NCBI GenBank assembly: GCA_964036045.1
Contig: OZ038390.1
Span: forward strand, 35,395,974 to 35,459,973
Direction of reading: 5' to 3'
Origin: Eutreptiella sp. 'Long Island Sound 2002'
Lineage: Eukaryota; Euglenozoa; Euglenophyceae; Eutreptiales; Eutreptiaceae
Length of the DNA: 64,000 nt
Shown here: positions 1 to 9,700 of the stretch, one piece after another
Layout of the letters: each line of letters starts with the position of its first letter
Numbering within the stretch: the first letter of the stretch is position 1
Notes under the pieces: model-generated
Seen by the model: only the letters and a program-made list of their open reading frames with translations
What the model was told of the DNA's origin: nothing
Databases searched by the model: none
Made by a program: the position numbers and the translations under genes

Positions 1-232
1 TCTGCCTCTTTGTCTTCTCCTGGTCGGTTCTCACGTTGTCCAGCTCAACCTCCACCTGCCTCGCATCCGGCTTCAGGTGGTCCTCGATGTCAGTACCCAA
101 GGTTAAGCCACGATCTGGTGTTTCCTTCTTCTTACGCCCCTTCTTTGGTGTTCCAGCCTCCGATCCTGAGGTCCCAGGGTCATAGTCGGTATCTTCTCGT
201 TCCTCGGCTGTTTTTTTGGCGGGGCTTGCCAT
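1..232 (-). CDS. N-terminus of a charged, unrecognised protein (runs off the window)
   Basis: Reading leftward from an ATG at 232-230, the minus strand stays open to the window edge (77 codons). The start is MASPAKKTAEEREDTDYDPG, followed by a lysine-rich patch (KKGRKKKE, about residues 33-40) and a predicted helical, acidic/amide-rich stretch (QVEVELDNVRTDQEK). No family is recognised. It follows the 661-aa ORF on the same strand by about 235 bp, and the spacer holds two perfect GC palindromes, so the two probably belong to one mobile element. The low-complexity charged start resembles an N-terminal tail with a possible nuclear-localisation patch (inference). The complete protein lies outside the window, so its function cannot be judged. 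Confidence 0.5.
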   Translation of the reverse strand, partial: MASPAKKTAEEREDTDYDPGTSGSEAGTPKKGRKKKETPDRGLTLGTDIEDHLKPDARQVEVELDNVRTDQEKTKRQ

Positions 233-392
233 TCTGCGATAAGGAGAAAGCCTGTATTGAAGGAAACATTGCATTGAAAAGGGTTAAAATCGTCGTCAAT
301 AATGCATATGTGAGGCGCTTTTAGCGAATACGAGTACAGTATGGTTGAGAATGCAAAACTGAAGGGGCTGGGCACTGTTTTTGACTGTTAAC

Positions 393-466
393 CTTGCGCG
401 AGGCCTCGCGCAAGAGAGGGGGTGTACTAACCTGTTGTTTCATGTTGTTTGCGCGAGGCCTCGCGC
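393..466. repeat. Two copies of a GC-rich perfect palindrome, intergenic
   Basis: The core GCGCGAGGCCTCGCGC occurs at 451-466 and within a 22-bp perfect palindrome at 393-414. Both lie between the 3' end of the 661-aa ORF and the start of the ORF at 232. Centres are about 55 bp apart. Three further copies lie on the other side of the ORF (2839-3148). The placement outside the coding sequence suggests binding sites for a dimeric protein, or hairpin signals. Which of the two is not decided by the sequence. Confidence 0.75.
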
Positions 467-467
467 A

Positions 468-2453
468 TCACCGCATGTTCTCCAATCTTCTTCGAACGTT
501 TCGCAGCGTGTCGGCCTCTCTCTGTTCCTCCAACACACTGCGTTGAGGGATCAGCTCCGGCAGTTTTCGCTTAAAACCAGCCTTAAGCGGTCCCTGCTGC
601 GTTAGCACCAACAACACAGACACAAGGACTTGTTTGTAGTGGTTAGAACCCTTTGGAATTAGAAGAGACGGTGCAAAGTTAGGTACACCCCTGCGCGGCC
701 GATGCGCCTGAATTGTACAAGTAGGCTCAGCACACCACCTAACCCAAGGCACATATACACGCTCTGCGTTCAAGTAAGCAGTTAACCGCTGACGCACGGA
801 ATTGACAAAGGAATTGGGGATTTTGCAGACGTTCACCCTGTGACCTTCTTTGCGGATGGTGATGAGATGATACAGATCGTCAACATCTTCAATGGTTACT
901 GCACCTCTGTTTTGGCCCTTCTTTGTCACAAGGCTGGAAAGCAGACTTTCACAAAACTCCTCGGCAAAAGCCTGTCCAGGCATGGCTGTGTGCCATGCAG
1001 TGTGGCACAATAGCGCAGTTGCAACAGTGCGTTCGTATTTTAAAAGTGTGTCCCCCATGTTCAAACGGTCTAACAGACACATAACAATCTGCAATCCCTC
1101 AGAAGCAAAAACACCCGTGTTGGCCGTCTCCCCGGCCCAATTGCACTGTCTAATGAGGTGACCTAGGTATAGTAACATAGGACAGTATTGTGTTAACAGA
1201 ACCTGTATGGCATTACACACAGTGTAACGGAGGCGTCCTCGCCGATTTACAAGACGTGCCAGCCCATGGGAATGACATTTTCTGTTAAGGCGCCGTATGT
1301 GGGGGCCCATACCCAACAGCAGTGCGCCAACAATTATCTCCATTGTGATCAGCTTGGGAAAACAGGGGACTGTGTCACCGCTGCGCAACAAACCTTTACG
1401 GAAGGAAGTCATGATCGGCCAAAATGAGCGAAATGTTTGTGTAATGCAAAACTTGTACGCGTGCCAGAAACAGTACAATATAGGGTGTGACCGCAAGAAA
1501 AGCCGGACATTCCAACCCGTTGTTTTTTCGCCGTACATCATCTTACAAATGCGGTAATGGATGTTCTCATCACATAAAACAGGCACGACTGGTCGAGTGT
1601 GCTGCGCCAAGTCCCTAGTGAATTGCAATAGATTAAGCAGCGAGACGTTGCCGCTCACCTTTTCTTGGCTTAGACAAAGGGGTCGCCAACGTGGTCTCTT
1701 GGCAGGTACAGGGCGAATAATGTCAAGCGGCGCCCTAATGTTTCGAACAACAGGTCGCGTGCTTGCAAATCCTAGATCACGCAGGATACGTGCAAATGTT
1801 CCCTCGGTGTTCCCCAGCATGCGTGCAACAACAGGAACACGCCGTTCAAGCTCTTCCCGGCTAGGACGACCATGCCAGTAGCGCGGTGCATCCTTCAGTA
1901 GCAACACAGCCAACGCTGTTGCGTTCAGGCTTTTGTCGTTCTTGTCAGGATTTGTGGTAAACTGTTTGTTGTACCAGTTGTCCATCCACAACACAACCCA
2001 CTGTTGGTGTATTTTGTTCCATGTAGTCTGTAACCTGACTGCGGCCTTCTCCTTCAGCGAAGATGCGCTGTATCGCGCCAGACCTGACCTTGCTAAAATG
2101 CTACGCTGCGCCCTACTTCCCTCTACCGCAACAATTGACTTTGGTTTTCCCTGGTATGGAACTGCGCGGTGGCGCATCAGCAAATAAAGGCGCCAGGCCT
2201 CCTCTATCAAACCACCAACCCATCTCTTGCCTTCTGCCGCAATCGCCTTTTCAACGCTGCAACGCGTCCGTTCATTTTTGCGCAGACGCAGAAAAAACAC
2301 AAACAACAATCGCGCGCCCTCGTTGCCCTGTTTTAGCCCTTCCCACAGTTCTTTTGCCGTGTGGTACGGCGGTTCCTCTGAGCAGACATCGCGGAAAACT
2401 CCAGATGCTGCGGCCACTGTCTTCTCAAGGTCCACCTCTTTTCGCAGGGGCAT
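468..2453 (-). CDS. 661-aa putative transposase-like protein of a palindrome-bearing element
   Basis: This is a single uninterrupted 661-codon ORF. The ATG at 2453-2451 is the first in frame, and the stop lies immediately before the palindrome at 451-466. No family can be named with confidence. Conserved-looking blocks are WMDNWY (Asp158), CDENIHY (Asp295), a WHAYK block (about 330-334) followed by an aromatic/basic helix, and FAEEFCESLL (Glu499/Glu503). Acidic residues in this order and spacing would suit an RNase-H-fold DDE/D transposase such as those of the Kyakuja-Dileera-Zisupton type. This is inference from pattern, not a verified match. The C-terminus is basic. The ORF is intact although the surroundings are decayed, which implies recent activity or selection. 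It could also be an uncharacterised non-transposase gene. Confidence 0.6.
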   Translation of the reverse strand: MPLRKEVDLEKTVAAASGVFRDVCSEEPPYHTAKELWEGLKQGNEGARLLFVFFLRLRKNERTRCSVEKAIAAEGKRWVGGLIEEAWRLYLLMRHRAVPYQGKPKSIVAVEGSRAQRSILARSGLARYSASSLKEKAAVRLQTTWNKIHQQWVVLWMDNWYNKQFTTNPDKNDKSLNATALAVLLLKDAPRYWHGRPSREELERRVPVVARMLGNTEGTFARILRDLGFASTRPVVRNIRAPLDIIRPVPAKRPRWRPLCLSQEKVSGNVSLLNLLQFTRDLAQHTRPVVPVLCDENIHYRICKMMYGEKTTGWNVRLFLRSHPILYCFWHAYKFCITQTFRSFWPIMTSFRKGLLRSGDTVPCFPKLITMEIIVGALLLGMGPHIRRLNRKCHSHGLARLVNRRGRLRYTVCNAIQVLLTQYCPMLLYLGHLIRQCNWAGETANTGVFASEGLQIVMCLLDRLNMGDTLLKYERTVATALLCHTAWHTAMPGQAFAEEFCESLLSSLVTKKGQNRGAVTIEDVDDLYHLITIRKEGHRVNVCKIPNSFVNSVRQRLTAYLNAERVYVPWVRWCAEPTCTIQAHRPRRGVPNFAPSLLIPKGSNHYKQVLVSVLLVLTQQGPLKAGFKRKLPELIPQRSVLEEQREADTLRNVRRRLENMR

Positions 2454-2838
2454 TGTTGCTGTGAAGAATAATTGCGTACCTGTATCTATGCAAAGATCGC
2501 TGTTTGAAAAAGTTTCTTGATTTCAAACATCAACCTGTCACACAGTTTTCGCGCGACCAATTATTCTGTGATTCGCTTGTCGCATGCACCATTTTCGGTT
2601 AGCTGTAACTGTCTGGTGATCCCACATTTGACTAGTTAATCCTGATTGCGGTAGCCAGTTGCGGCGCGCTACCATCGCTGTTGGGCAGTGAAGCCAGCGG
2701 TGACCACAATATGAAAACTGGAGATGCCGGCGGGACCTGTGTGGCCGCCCATGCAGCAGCGCCGCATCAAGGGAATGCACATGCTGTGTAGTTGGTGGAT
2801 CTGTTCCATTTTCGGTTTCTATGAGCGCTTATGAGATC

Positions 2839-3148
2839 CATTGCGCGAGGCCTCGCGCAATGATCACCGAAACTTTAATGTTTCTCATGCGCCGTTCCAT
2901 GTGCGAAGCCTCGCGCTTGAAGCTGCAGTTTGTTCCGGAACATTTATACTTTTCAAGATTCTTGGGTACACAATTGTTGAGATTTATTCGTTAATAGATC
3001 CATCTCTATCACGCAATCCTGATAATGGTACTAAGTTACGTGTATAAATACGACAGGGTTCCATTTTTCGACAACCTGCCTAATGCGTCGTGCTGTAGTA
3101 CATTAATCTGACATAAATGAACGTCTTTGCGCGAAGCCTCGCGCAAAG
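2839..3148. repeat. Three copies of the GC palindrome upstream of the 661-aa ORF
   Basis: A 24-bp perfect palindrome spans 2839-2862. A degenerate copy lies at 2901-2916. A 24-bp copy with one mismatch pair spans 3125-3148. All share the GCGCGA(G/A)GCCTCGCGC core seen at 393 and 451. The flanks (2464-3340) are otherwise AT-rich with no open frame of note. With the two copies on the other side, this makes five sites bracketing the ORF, as expected for sub-terminal sites of a DNA transposon or for promoter/operator elements. Confidence 0.7.
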
Positions 3149-3439
3149 AATGGTCACCAAACAATACTTTTCCCTGTCTCGCCCATGGGACACGTCATTC
3201 TTATAGAAATATTTATTCCGCCATACTTGTTTGCGACGGTTTTAAAATATCCATCAAAACAACTATTTTTTGATGCCTTTGGAAACCTGTCATTTTCCTA
3301 CCTTTTCCTTCGTTTTTGACCATGCAACTTGAGGCGCCTAAGAGTATTGTCGAGGGGGTGTCGAGGGGGTGGAGGGCAAATCATTCAGACAAAGCCAGTA
3401 CCATTACGTCCCTCCAGATGACCAGCACAATGGTCCTGA

Positions 3440-3770
3440 AGGGGCCAGATTTTTTTTTGTTAAGGACCGCCCCAAGTGACCACCAACCGCTAACCGCCAA
3501 CTGCCACCAACCGCCAACCGCCACTAACCGCCAACCGCCAACCACGACCAACCGCCAACCGTCAACCGCTGCCAATCGCCGCAAACCACCCATCACCAAC
3601 TGCCAACTGCCGCCAACCGCCGCCTACCGCCGCCAACCGCCACCAACCACCAACCGCCAACCGCCAATCGCCACCAACCATGGTTGAACATATGAGCTAC
3701 ACACGGTCGTTTTTGAAAAAACCATGTTCCGGAACAGTTTTTTTTTCCCTGTTAAGGACAGCCTGCAGCA
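3440..3770. repeat. CCAACCGCC minisatellite with a conserved flank, inserted in the older repeat
   Basis: About 200 bp of imperfect (CCAACCG)n/(CCAACCGCCAACTG)n runs from 3481 to 3680. It is followed by AACCATGGTTGAACATATGAG and a GTTCCGGAACA palindrome. The sequence TGTTAAGGAC occurs on both sides (about 3459 and 3750), preceded by a T-run, as if terminal or duplicated. The right flank recurs at 59,044-59,131 inside a formin intron, so this is a dispersed element and not a local expansion. The long open frames across the minisatellite are artefacts of its composition. Confidence 0.6.
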
Positions 3771-4661
3771 TGCCATGTAACACCGCTGCACACCATTCCA
3801 AAGGGAAGCAGCGATGCACACTACTGCAAAAGGGGCCACAGCACACCAGCATCACAAACATGGCACAAATCAGGTACTCCGGCGGCAAATAGGGTTGGCA
3901 ATAGGCAAACATTTTAAACCTTCTGCGGGTGTTGCAGCATCCCCTCCAGAAGTGAGCTTCGGTTGCATCATCATACATGTACACAGAGAGTCTGACAAAA
4001 ACCCACAACCTGTGTGCTGATTGAACAGGCTTGAATCGGGGCCGTGGCGTACAGGGGGGGGGGGGGGGGCGTACAGACTGAGGAGCCACTCCATCTTTTC
4101 GCCTGCAACATGCCTCTGTGCCAAGGGGGAGAGGTTTGCTGGGGGTGTGTTGGGTCTTTGGGCCACTTTTTCAGACCCCTGCCCTGGGGTGGCTGAAATG
4201 ACCGGAGCCTCAGATGTGTCAAGTTCAATATATTTCCCTCAAAGTGATCACCACAACATTTTGAGGCAAATATCATAAATATCATAAATCATGTCATAAA
4301 TATCATTGGGAAACTTTTCTCCGACCCTTCTTCATTCTAAGACAGGATGAATCCTCGGGCTACCACTTTAGAAGGGCTCTGTCACAGGAGCCCCTTTCCT
4401 AACCCCGCCCCCCCCCCCCCCCGCTGTGGGATGCGGATGTCGAGTGCTAGCCGTTACCGCACAAGGCACAGGCTGTAAAGCAACAACAGTCCCCCCCCCA
4501 CCCCCCAGAGCCTTTTCCCACCTCCCAATCCAGTACTTCATATTATACAGGGGGGAGGGGGGGTTTACTCTGCTGCATGAAGCATGCTCAAACTTGGCGC
4601 AGACCCCAAGCCTAACAAATGACCTCCACAGTTGTACATCGTTGGGGACCATGAAGCAACA

Positions 4662-4735
4662 GATACTGAGCTCGCATATACCCCTGTGTCACAGGCGTAT
4701 GGTCATCGCTACAACATTGTTGGGGGGGGAGGGGG
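4662..4735 (+). repeat. Dispersed repeat shared with 28,608-28,660
   Basis: The segment CTGAGCTCGCATA...CCCTGTGTCACAGGCGTATGGTCA here matches CTGGGCTCGCATA...CCCGTGTCACAGGCGCATGGTCA at about 28,608-28,660. In both places it is followed within 50 bp by a long G run. It marks a second repeat family common to the left end and the pre-satellite region. No coding role is seen. Confidence 0.55.
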
Positions 4736-5458
4736 GGCTATTCGAAGGTGAACATGCAATTCTGTAATATGGCCGGAACCCTGTTCACAAAACACGTGAA
4801 CAACATATTTTCCTAGTGTAGCCTGTGTGCAACCTGGAAGCAGAAATCTGTAGAATGGTTCCGAGGGCGGCTCGAGTGTCTGTCGAGGGAGTGTCGAGGG
4901 GGTGGAGGGCAAAACATTCAAACAATGGACGTTGTGGCACTGGCAACGTCCCTGCAGATGGCCAGCCTGCAGCATGCCATGTAACACCGCTGCGCACCAT
5001 TCCAAAGGGCAGCAACAATGCACACTACTGCAAAAGCGACCACAGCATGCCGTGCACCAGCATCAGAAACATGGCACAAATCAGGTATTCCGGCGGCAAG
5101 TAGGGTGGGCAAACATTTTTACCTTCTACGGGTGTCCAGAAGAGGGATTTGGTTGCATCATCAGACATAGACACAGAGAGTCTGACAAAATGCCACAACC
5201 CCAGCCTGGCAGGGGCACTGGTCATGCAACGAATTACAGCTTCCCCCCCCCCCCTTTGAACAGTAACTGCCTGCATGGTATCCTCACAGCCCCAGGGAAC
5301 ATACCCAAAGTGACGGTTCCCTCGCCCCCCGAAGGAACCCAAGGGACGCGTGACACGAAGCAAAACATGCAAACACGACGGCATATGAACCACATGTGTG
5401 CTACTTTTTCTGGCGTGAGCATTTTGACTTTGAAGAGCTGCACATGCTCAACAGGGGG

Positions 5459-6130
5459 TCACTGGAAGGGGCTCTCCAGCTGCAGGCTTGGCTGCAGCTT
5501 CGCTGCCACCTGCCCCCGCGGCAGGTTTGGCTGCACTCTTGATTGAGGATTTGGGAGCAGGCTTGGCAGCAGGTTTGGCAGGGGGCTCCAGCCCCTATGG
5601 CAAGCGATTTGCCTCAGGAACTTCATGCATGAAATACAATTGCCCATTGGCAAAACCATTTGCCAGTCCCTATACACCACAGGCACTCTTTGCCCACACA
5701 ATCTCAGTGTCTGATGCACTGTCACTGTCTTCTTCAAAACCGCGTGGCAAACCACTATCAACAGATGTTAACGATGACACATCAGAATCTGTGTCATCCT
5801 GAGGCAGGTAATCAGCACCACGCTCTGAGGGGCCCAGAATGTTGGCGAGCACAACACTGTCCCCTGAACGTTGGAAATTGACAACAGCACCAGGTGAATA
5901 TGTGTCTGTTTTGCAAATTTACTTAGAAGGTCGGATATTGAGCTTTTTGTGTGCGTTTGCTGGTTGGACAAGGTAGTGTTATTGGTGTGGTGCTGTGTAC
6001 TTCAAATTTCTTGCATCCAAGGCACCACACTGTACACTGCATCACCATGCAGAACACTTAGTTTTTTGTCATTTGAGCCATGGATGTTGATCATATTGAT
6101 GGTTCCCTTGCCCCCGGGGTCACTATTCAC
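5459..6130 (-). pseudogene. Decayed mobile-element ORF (SH3-like and Lys/Ala/Pro-rich fragments)
   Basis: Protein-like segments lie in different minus frames in a consistent order. First is GTINMINIHGSNDKKL (about 6,100-6,000, stop-terminated). Next is VVNFQRSGDSVVLANILGPS followed by GADY (about 5,885-5,820). Then comes a Ser/Asp/Glu-rich acidic linker to about 5,700, and finally a KPAAKPAPKSS-type Lys/Ala/Pro segment ending in TGA near 5,450. The second segment resembles small SH3/Tudor-like folds found at the ends of transposase and integrase proteins (inference). Stops and frame changes between segments mean it cannot be translated as a unit. The host family is not identified. Confidence 0.4.
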
Positions 6131-6736
6131 TATTCAAGGGCAGTTACTGTGCAAAGGGCGTGTGTGTGCGGGTGCACACAACATGGGCCATAGTGTGCGA
6201 AAGAGAACGCTACAACTGCTCTCACTGTGACATGTGCAGGCAGGGAAGAGGGGGGGGGGGGGTCCCACAAAGGGCCACTTATTCAAACTTGATTTTCCCT
6301 GAGCCTAATGTTCGATCAAGATGTTTTTTGGGTGGGTGGCTCTCAGAGCCAAAAGCCCAGCCCCCTTGTAAACAAAGCCCTGTGCGTGCCATGCGCGTGC
6401 CCTATGCACTAACGCTCCCTCACAGAACATAAACATGGATGGAGTGCATGCATGCAGAGACATGGATGGATGGTGCAGTGGGAAATGCACCCCTTTTGGC
6501 CTGCGGGAACAGAGGCAAGGGGCACATGAGGATTCGAACCTGGACTTCCGTTCAGCATTTCCAGGGTACGGGGAGGAACACTCCGAAATAGGATTCCCCT
6601 GCCTTTCCGATTGTTCCTCACCTATTGCTCGCTTCTTTATTTGTGCTTCGTCCCTCTTGCATTAGCGGGTCTGCATTGGATCCCTTCACTTCCTGCAGAG
6701 TAGTCCATGCAGAAGCAAAGCACCAGCGAAGCAGTA
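6131..6736. other. Intergenic stretch with a possible minus-strand tRNA-like B box
   Basis: No gene is seen. GGATTCGAACC at about 6,531-6,541 is the complement of a canonical pol III B box (GGTTCGAATCC), suggesting a minus-strand tRNA-derived SINE fragment. No matching A box or cloverleaf could be assembled. A G run lies at about 6,249-6,262. Confidence 0.35.
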
Positions 6737-9700
6737 TCAGTCCCTTGTGCCTCGCGGGGTCACCGTTGCGCCGTCCTGCTGGCTCTTGCCGTCATTCAGA
6801 TGGAACACGCCGTCCCACTTGCCAAAGCCCTCGGTGGTGTGCCGCTCCAGCTGCCGCTGCAGGAGGTCCCACGCGGCGTCCTGCACGCCGTGGCGGCGCT
6901 TGTTGATCATCTGTGCCGCGGTCTGGTGGTCCCCGGCCACCAGCGCGTCGTACGCCTGCTCGTACGCCCGGGCGTTGGCGATCACAGCAGCCGGGTCGGC
7001 CTTGGCCCAGTGGTACACGAACTCGTGGTCGTTGGACGCCAGCATCATCTTCCCCGTGTCGAACCGCTTCTCGTTGCCGGTCTTCTCGTCCATGTCGATG
7101 AGGCTCATGATCAGCTCGTCGCTGACCTCGTAGTCGACCTCCTGGGCGCCCTGCGCTGGGCACAGGACCTCAGACACCTCCTCAACTTCGTCGCGCCCGG
7201 GGACTTTCACCTTCGCGAGGCAAAAAAAAATATCCGCACGCGGACCAAAAAATACAACAAGGGTGACACCAGATGCCCCCGACCTGGACCGCAACCAGGG
7301 TAACCCACCCGGCCTCCCCCCGGCTGAGCGACCGCCAACTAACCCAACACCTCAGCTTTCTAGCCTCGCAGCCCTCTTACCTCCGGTGTTACAGCTAGAC
7401 CCTACACACGCAGCCCAACCTACCACCCGAACACATCCCAGGCAGGGGTTAAGCTGCCAGAGCATGAATGAATGAACCTTGGCGAGGCGCCGGAAGTAGA
7501 AGTCGTTGAGGGCACCGGCAGCAGTCCGCTCGGACACGCAGATGTAGGTGCCGAAGTGCTTGTTGAGCAGCTGGAGGCGGGAGGCCACATTCACGGGGTC
7601 GCCGAAGCAGGTGTAGTTCACGCGGTAGCTACACCCGAAGTTGCCGACGAGGCACGGCCCGGTGTTAATGCCCATGCGGAACGTGATCTCCGGGTCCCCG
7701 TGCGACTTCCACGTGTCGTGCAGCCGGAAGATGGTGGTCTGCATCGCGAGCGCGGCGTGGATGGCGTCGCGCTCCTGGTGGTCGCAGCGGTTGGGGGCGT
7801 TCCACATCGCCATCACAGTGTCCCCGATGAACTTGTCGATAGTGCCGTTGCGCCGCACAATGTGGTTGCACACCATCTCGAAGTACTCGCTGCAGACGTT
7901 GGTGAGTGCCTCCGTGTCAGCGTACTCGCAGATGGAGCTGAAGCCCTCGATGTCGCAGAACATGATGGTCAGCATCTGATTCCGCATGGGCTCACGAATC
8001 TGCATCGTGCCTCCCACAATTGTCTGCAAGCACATGTTGACACATCAACACACACACACACACACAAACGCACACGACACGTAGGAGGGAGGAGGAGCAT
8101 GGCTCCTTTTAAGGGGGGGGGAGGGGTCCAGGGGGGCTGGGTGGGTGGGTCGAGCCCCCCTGCCTCCCCAGTGGTGCTGAGTTTTTAGAGGCAATAAAGG
8201 CGCCGAAGAAAATTTTTGGTCTGAACTAACCAAAGGTGCCAGAGAAAATTTTTGATCTGCCGAAGGCCCGGAAGAAAATTTGGCCCAATCTTTGGGTGGA
8301 GGTTGGGTGGGTGGTGTGGGACCCCCCCTTCCATCCCCAGTGGTGCCGAGTTGTTAAAAGGAGCCCTGAGGAGGATGAATTGCCCTACCGGGGTGTCAGT
8401 CCCACAGAGCCAGTGCTGCGGCTGTCATACTGTCTGACTGCCCCCCACAGCCAAACCCCCCCCCCTCCTCCCAGGGCCAGGCCCAGGACCACGGCCAGGG
8501 CCAGGGCTAGAGCCAAGGCTGGATCTACAGCGCAGAGCGGGGCCACGGCCAGGGCCAGAGCTTCCGCCATGTCCAGGACCAAGGCCGGGACCTGTACACT
8601 GGACTAGACCTGTACAAAGTGCGCGACCTCAAGACCACGGACAACAGCAACTCGCTGATGAGGTGTATTTGTGGGCCCCAGTCGGCCTGGGCTATTGGTC
8701 AATCTTCACATGGGACCACAATTTGTGAGGGTTGGCTCCACTGAATTGGGCTTACGACCGCCGACTTGCCTCCGACCTCCTGCAATTGACGTGTACGCCT
8801 GGTCTTGACTGCAGAATTTCGAAGATTGATGTCATGTTTGGCTTACGTTTGGCGTTATGCACACACGCAAATTGGCATCTGTTGCACCAGCAACACCTGT
8901 GGTCCATGCCATCGAGCCCTTGCCCCAGGGAGGAGGCCTTGGCCTTATTGTTGCTGCTCAGTTTTGGAACACTAGGACTCTGAGGCCCACTTCCGCCACC
9001 ATCACTTTGGGTGACCGACTGAGTCGGAGGACCTGCTGATAGGGGCGTACGAGGGCCGGCAGTGGCCGCTGTTGTCCCCCTCCCCCACTCCGGCCCGGAG
9101 CCCCCTTGAAGAAGACGGGCCTGATTGGGGGGAGGGGGCCCAAACCTGCCCCAAGCCAAATGAGACGTTGCAAAAGTGGCCGTCGAGGTAGCGGCGCGGC
9201 GGGGGGCAGCTGGCCTCCTCCATCCATAGCAGCAGCAGCCACGGCCACCACGTGTGGGGCTGGCTGCGCTCTCGTATCCCGGGCAGGGGGCCCGGAGGAA
9301 CCAAGCCGCCCGGCCGGGTAGAACCAGCGGAGGGCGGCCGCGATCGTGGCCCAGTTGGCGCCCAGCTCCGGGCTCCACTAGCCGGGGACCGTGCCTAGCC
9401 ACGTCGTCGCCGCCCCCCTGTTAGAGACGTCGAGGGGCCATGGAAAAGGCGGGCCGTGTCATCGACAGGAAGGTGGCCCGCGCCCCCTTCCCGCCCCACA
9501 GCCGCTGGCAGGATGCGGCTGACGCCCTGGCCGCAAGCCTGCCCACCTTGGACGAGGTGTGGTGGGTCCTCCTGCCCACACCCGAGCAGGTGGCAAGCAC
9601 GCGCGGGAGGTCCACAAGGGCTAACCCATCTGCCACCAGGCCACCCATGCGCCGTGGCCTACGATGAGGTGCAGTTGCTCGTGGGCGGCTTCGAGGAAGG

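Larger units (their letters stand above)
3345..5220. repeat. Two direct copies of a dispersed repeat, the first split by an insertion
   Basis: The block beginning GTCGAGGGGGTGGAGGGCAAA and ending near GACAAAAnnCCACAACC occurs at about 3345-4012 and again at about 4884-5200. Shared segments include CAGCATGCCATGTAACACCGCTG and the GGCACAAATCAGG(T)A(C/T)TCCGGCGGCAA stretch. The first copy is longer because a CCAACCGCC minisatellite element (about 3440-3770) interrupts it. Poly-G/C runs punctuate the interval between the copies. No coding potential is convincing. Confidence 0.65.

Noticed and set aside
3316-3687. Open frame rich in Thr-Asn-Arg-Gln-Pro across 3.3-3.7 kb
   Set aside because: Translation of the CCAACCGCC minisatellite.
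6737-8023. Guanylate rather than adenylate cyclase
   Set aside because: Lys554 and Thr628 occupy the purine-selecting positions; guanylate cyclases carry Glu and Cys or similar there.
6747-8188. Plus-strand frames opposite the cyclase exons
   Set aside because: Antisense shadows of the adenylate cyclase catalytic exons.
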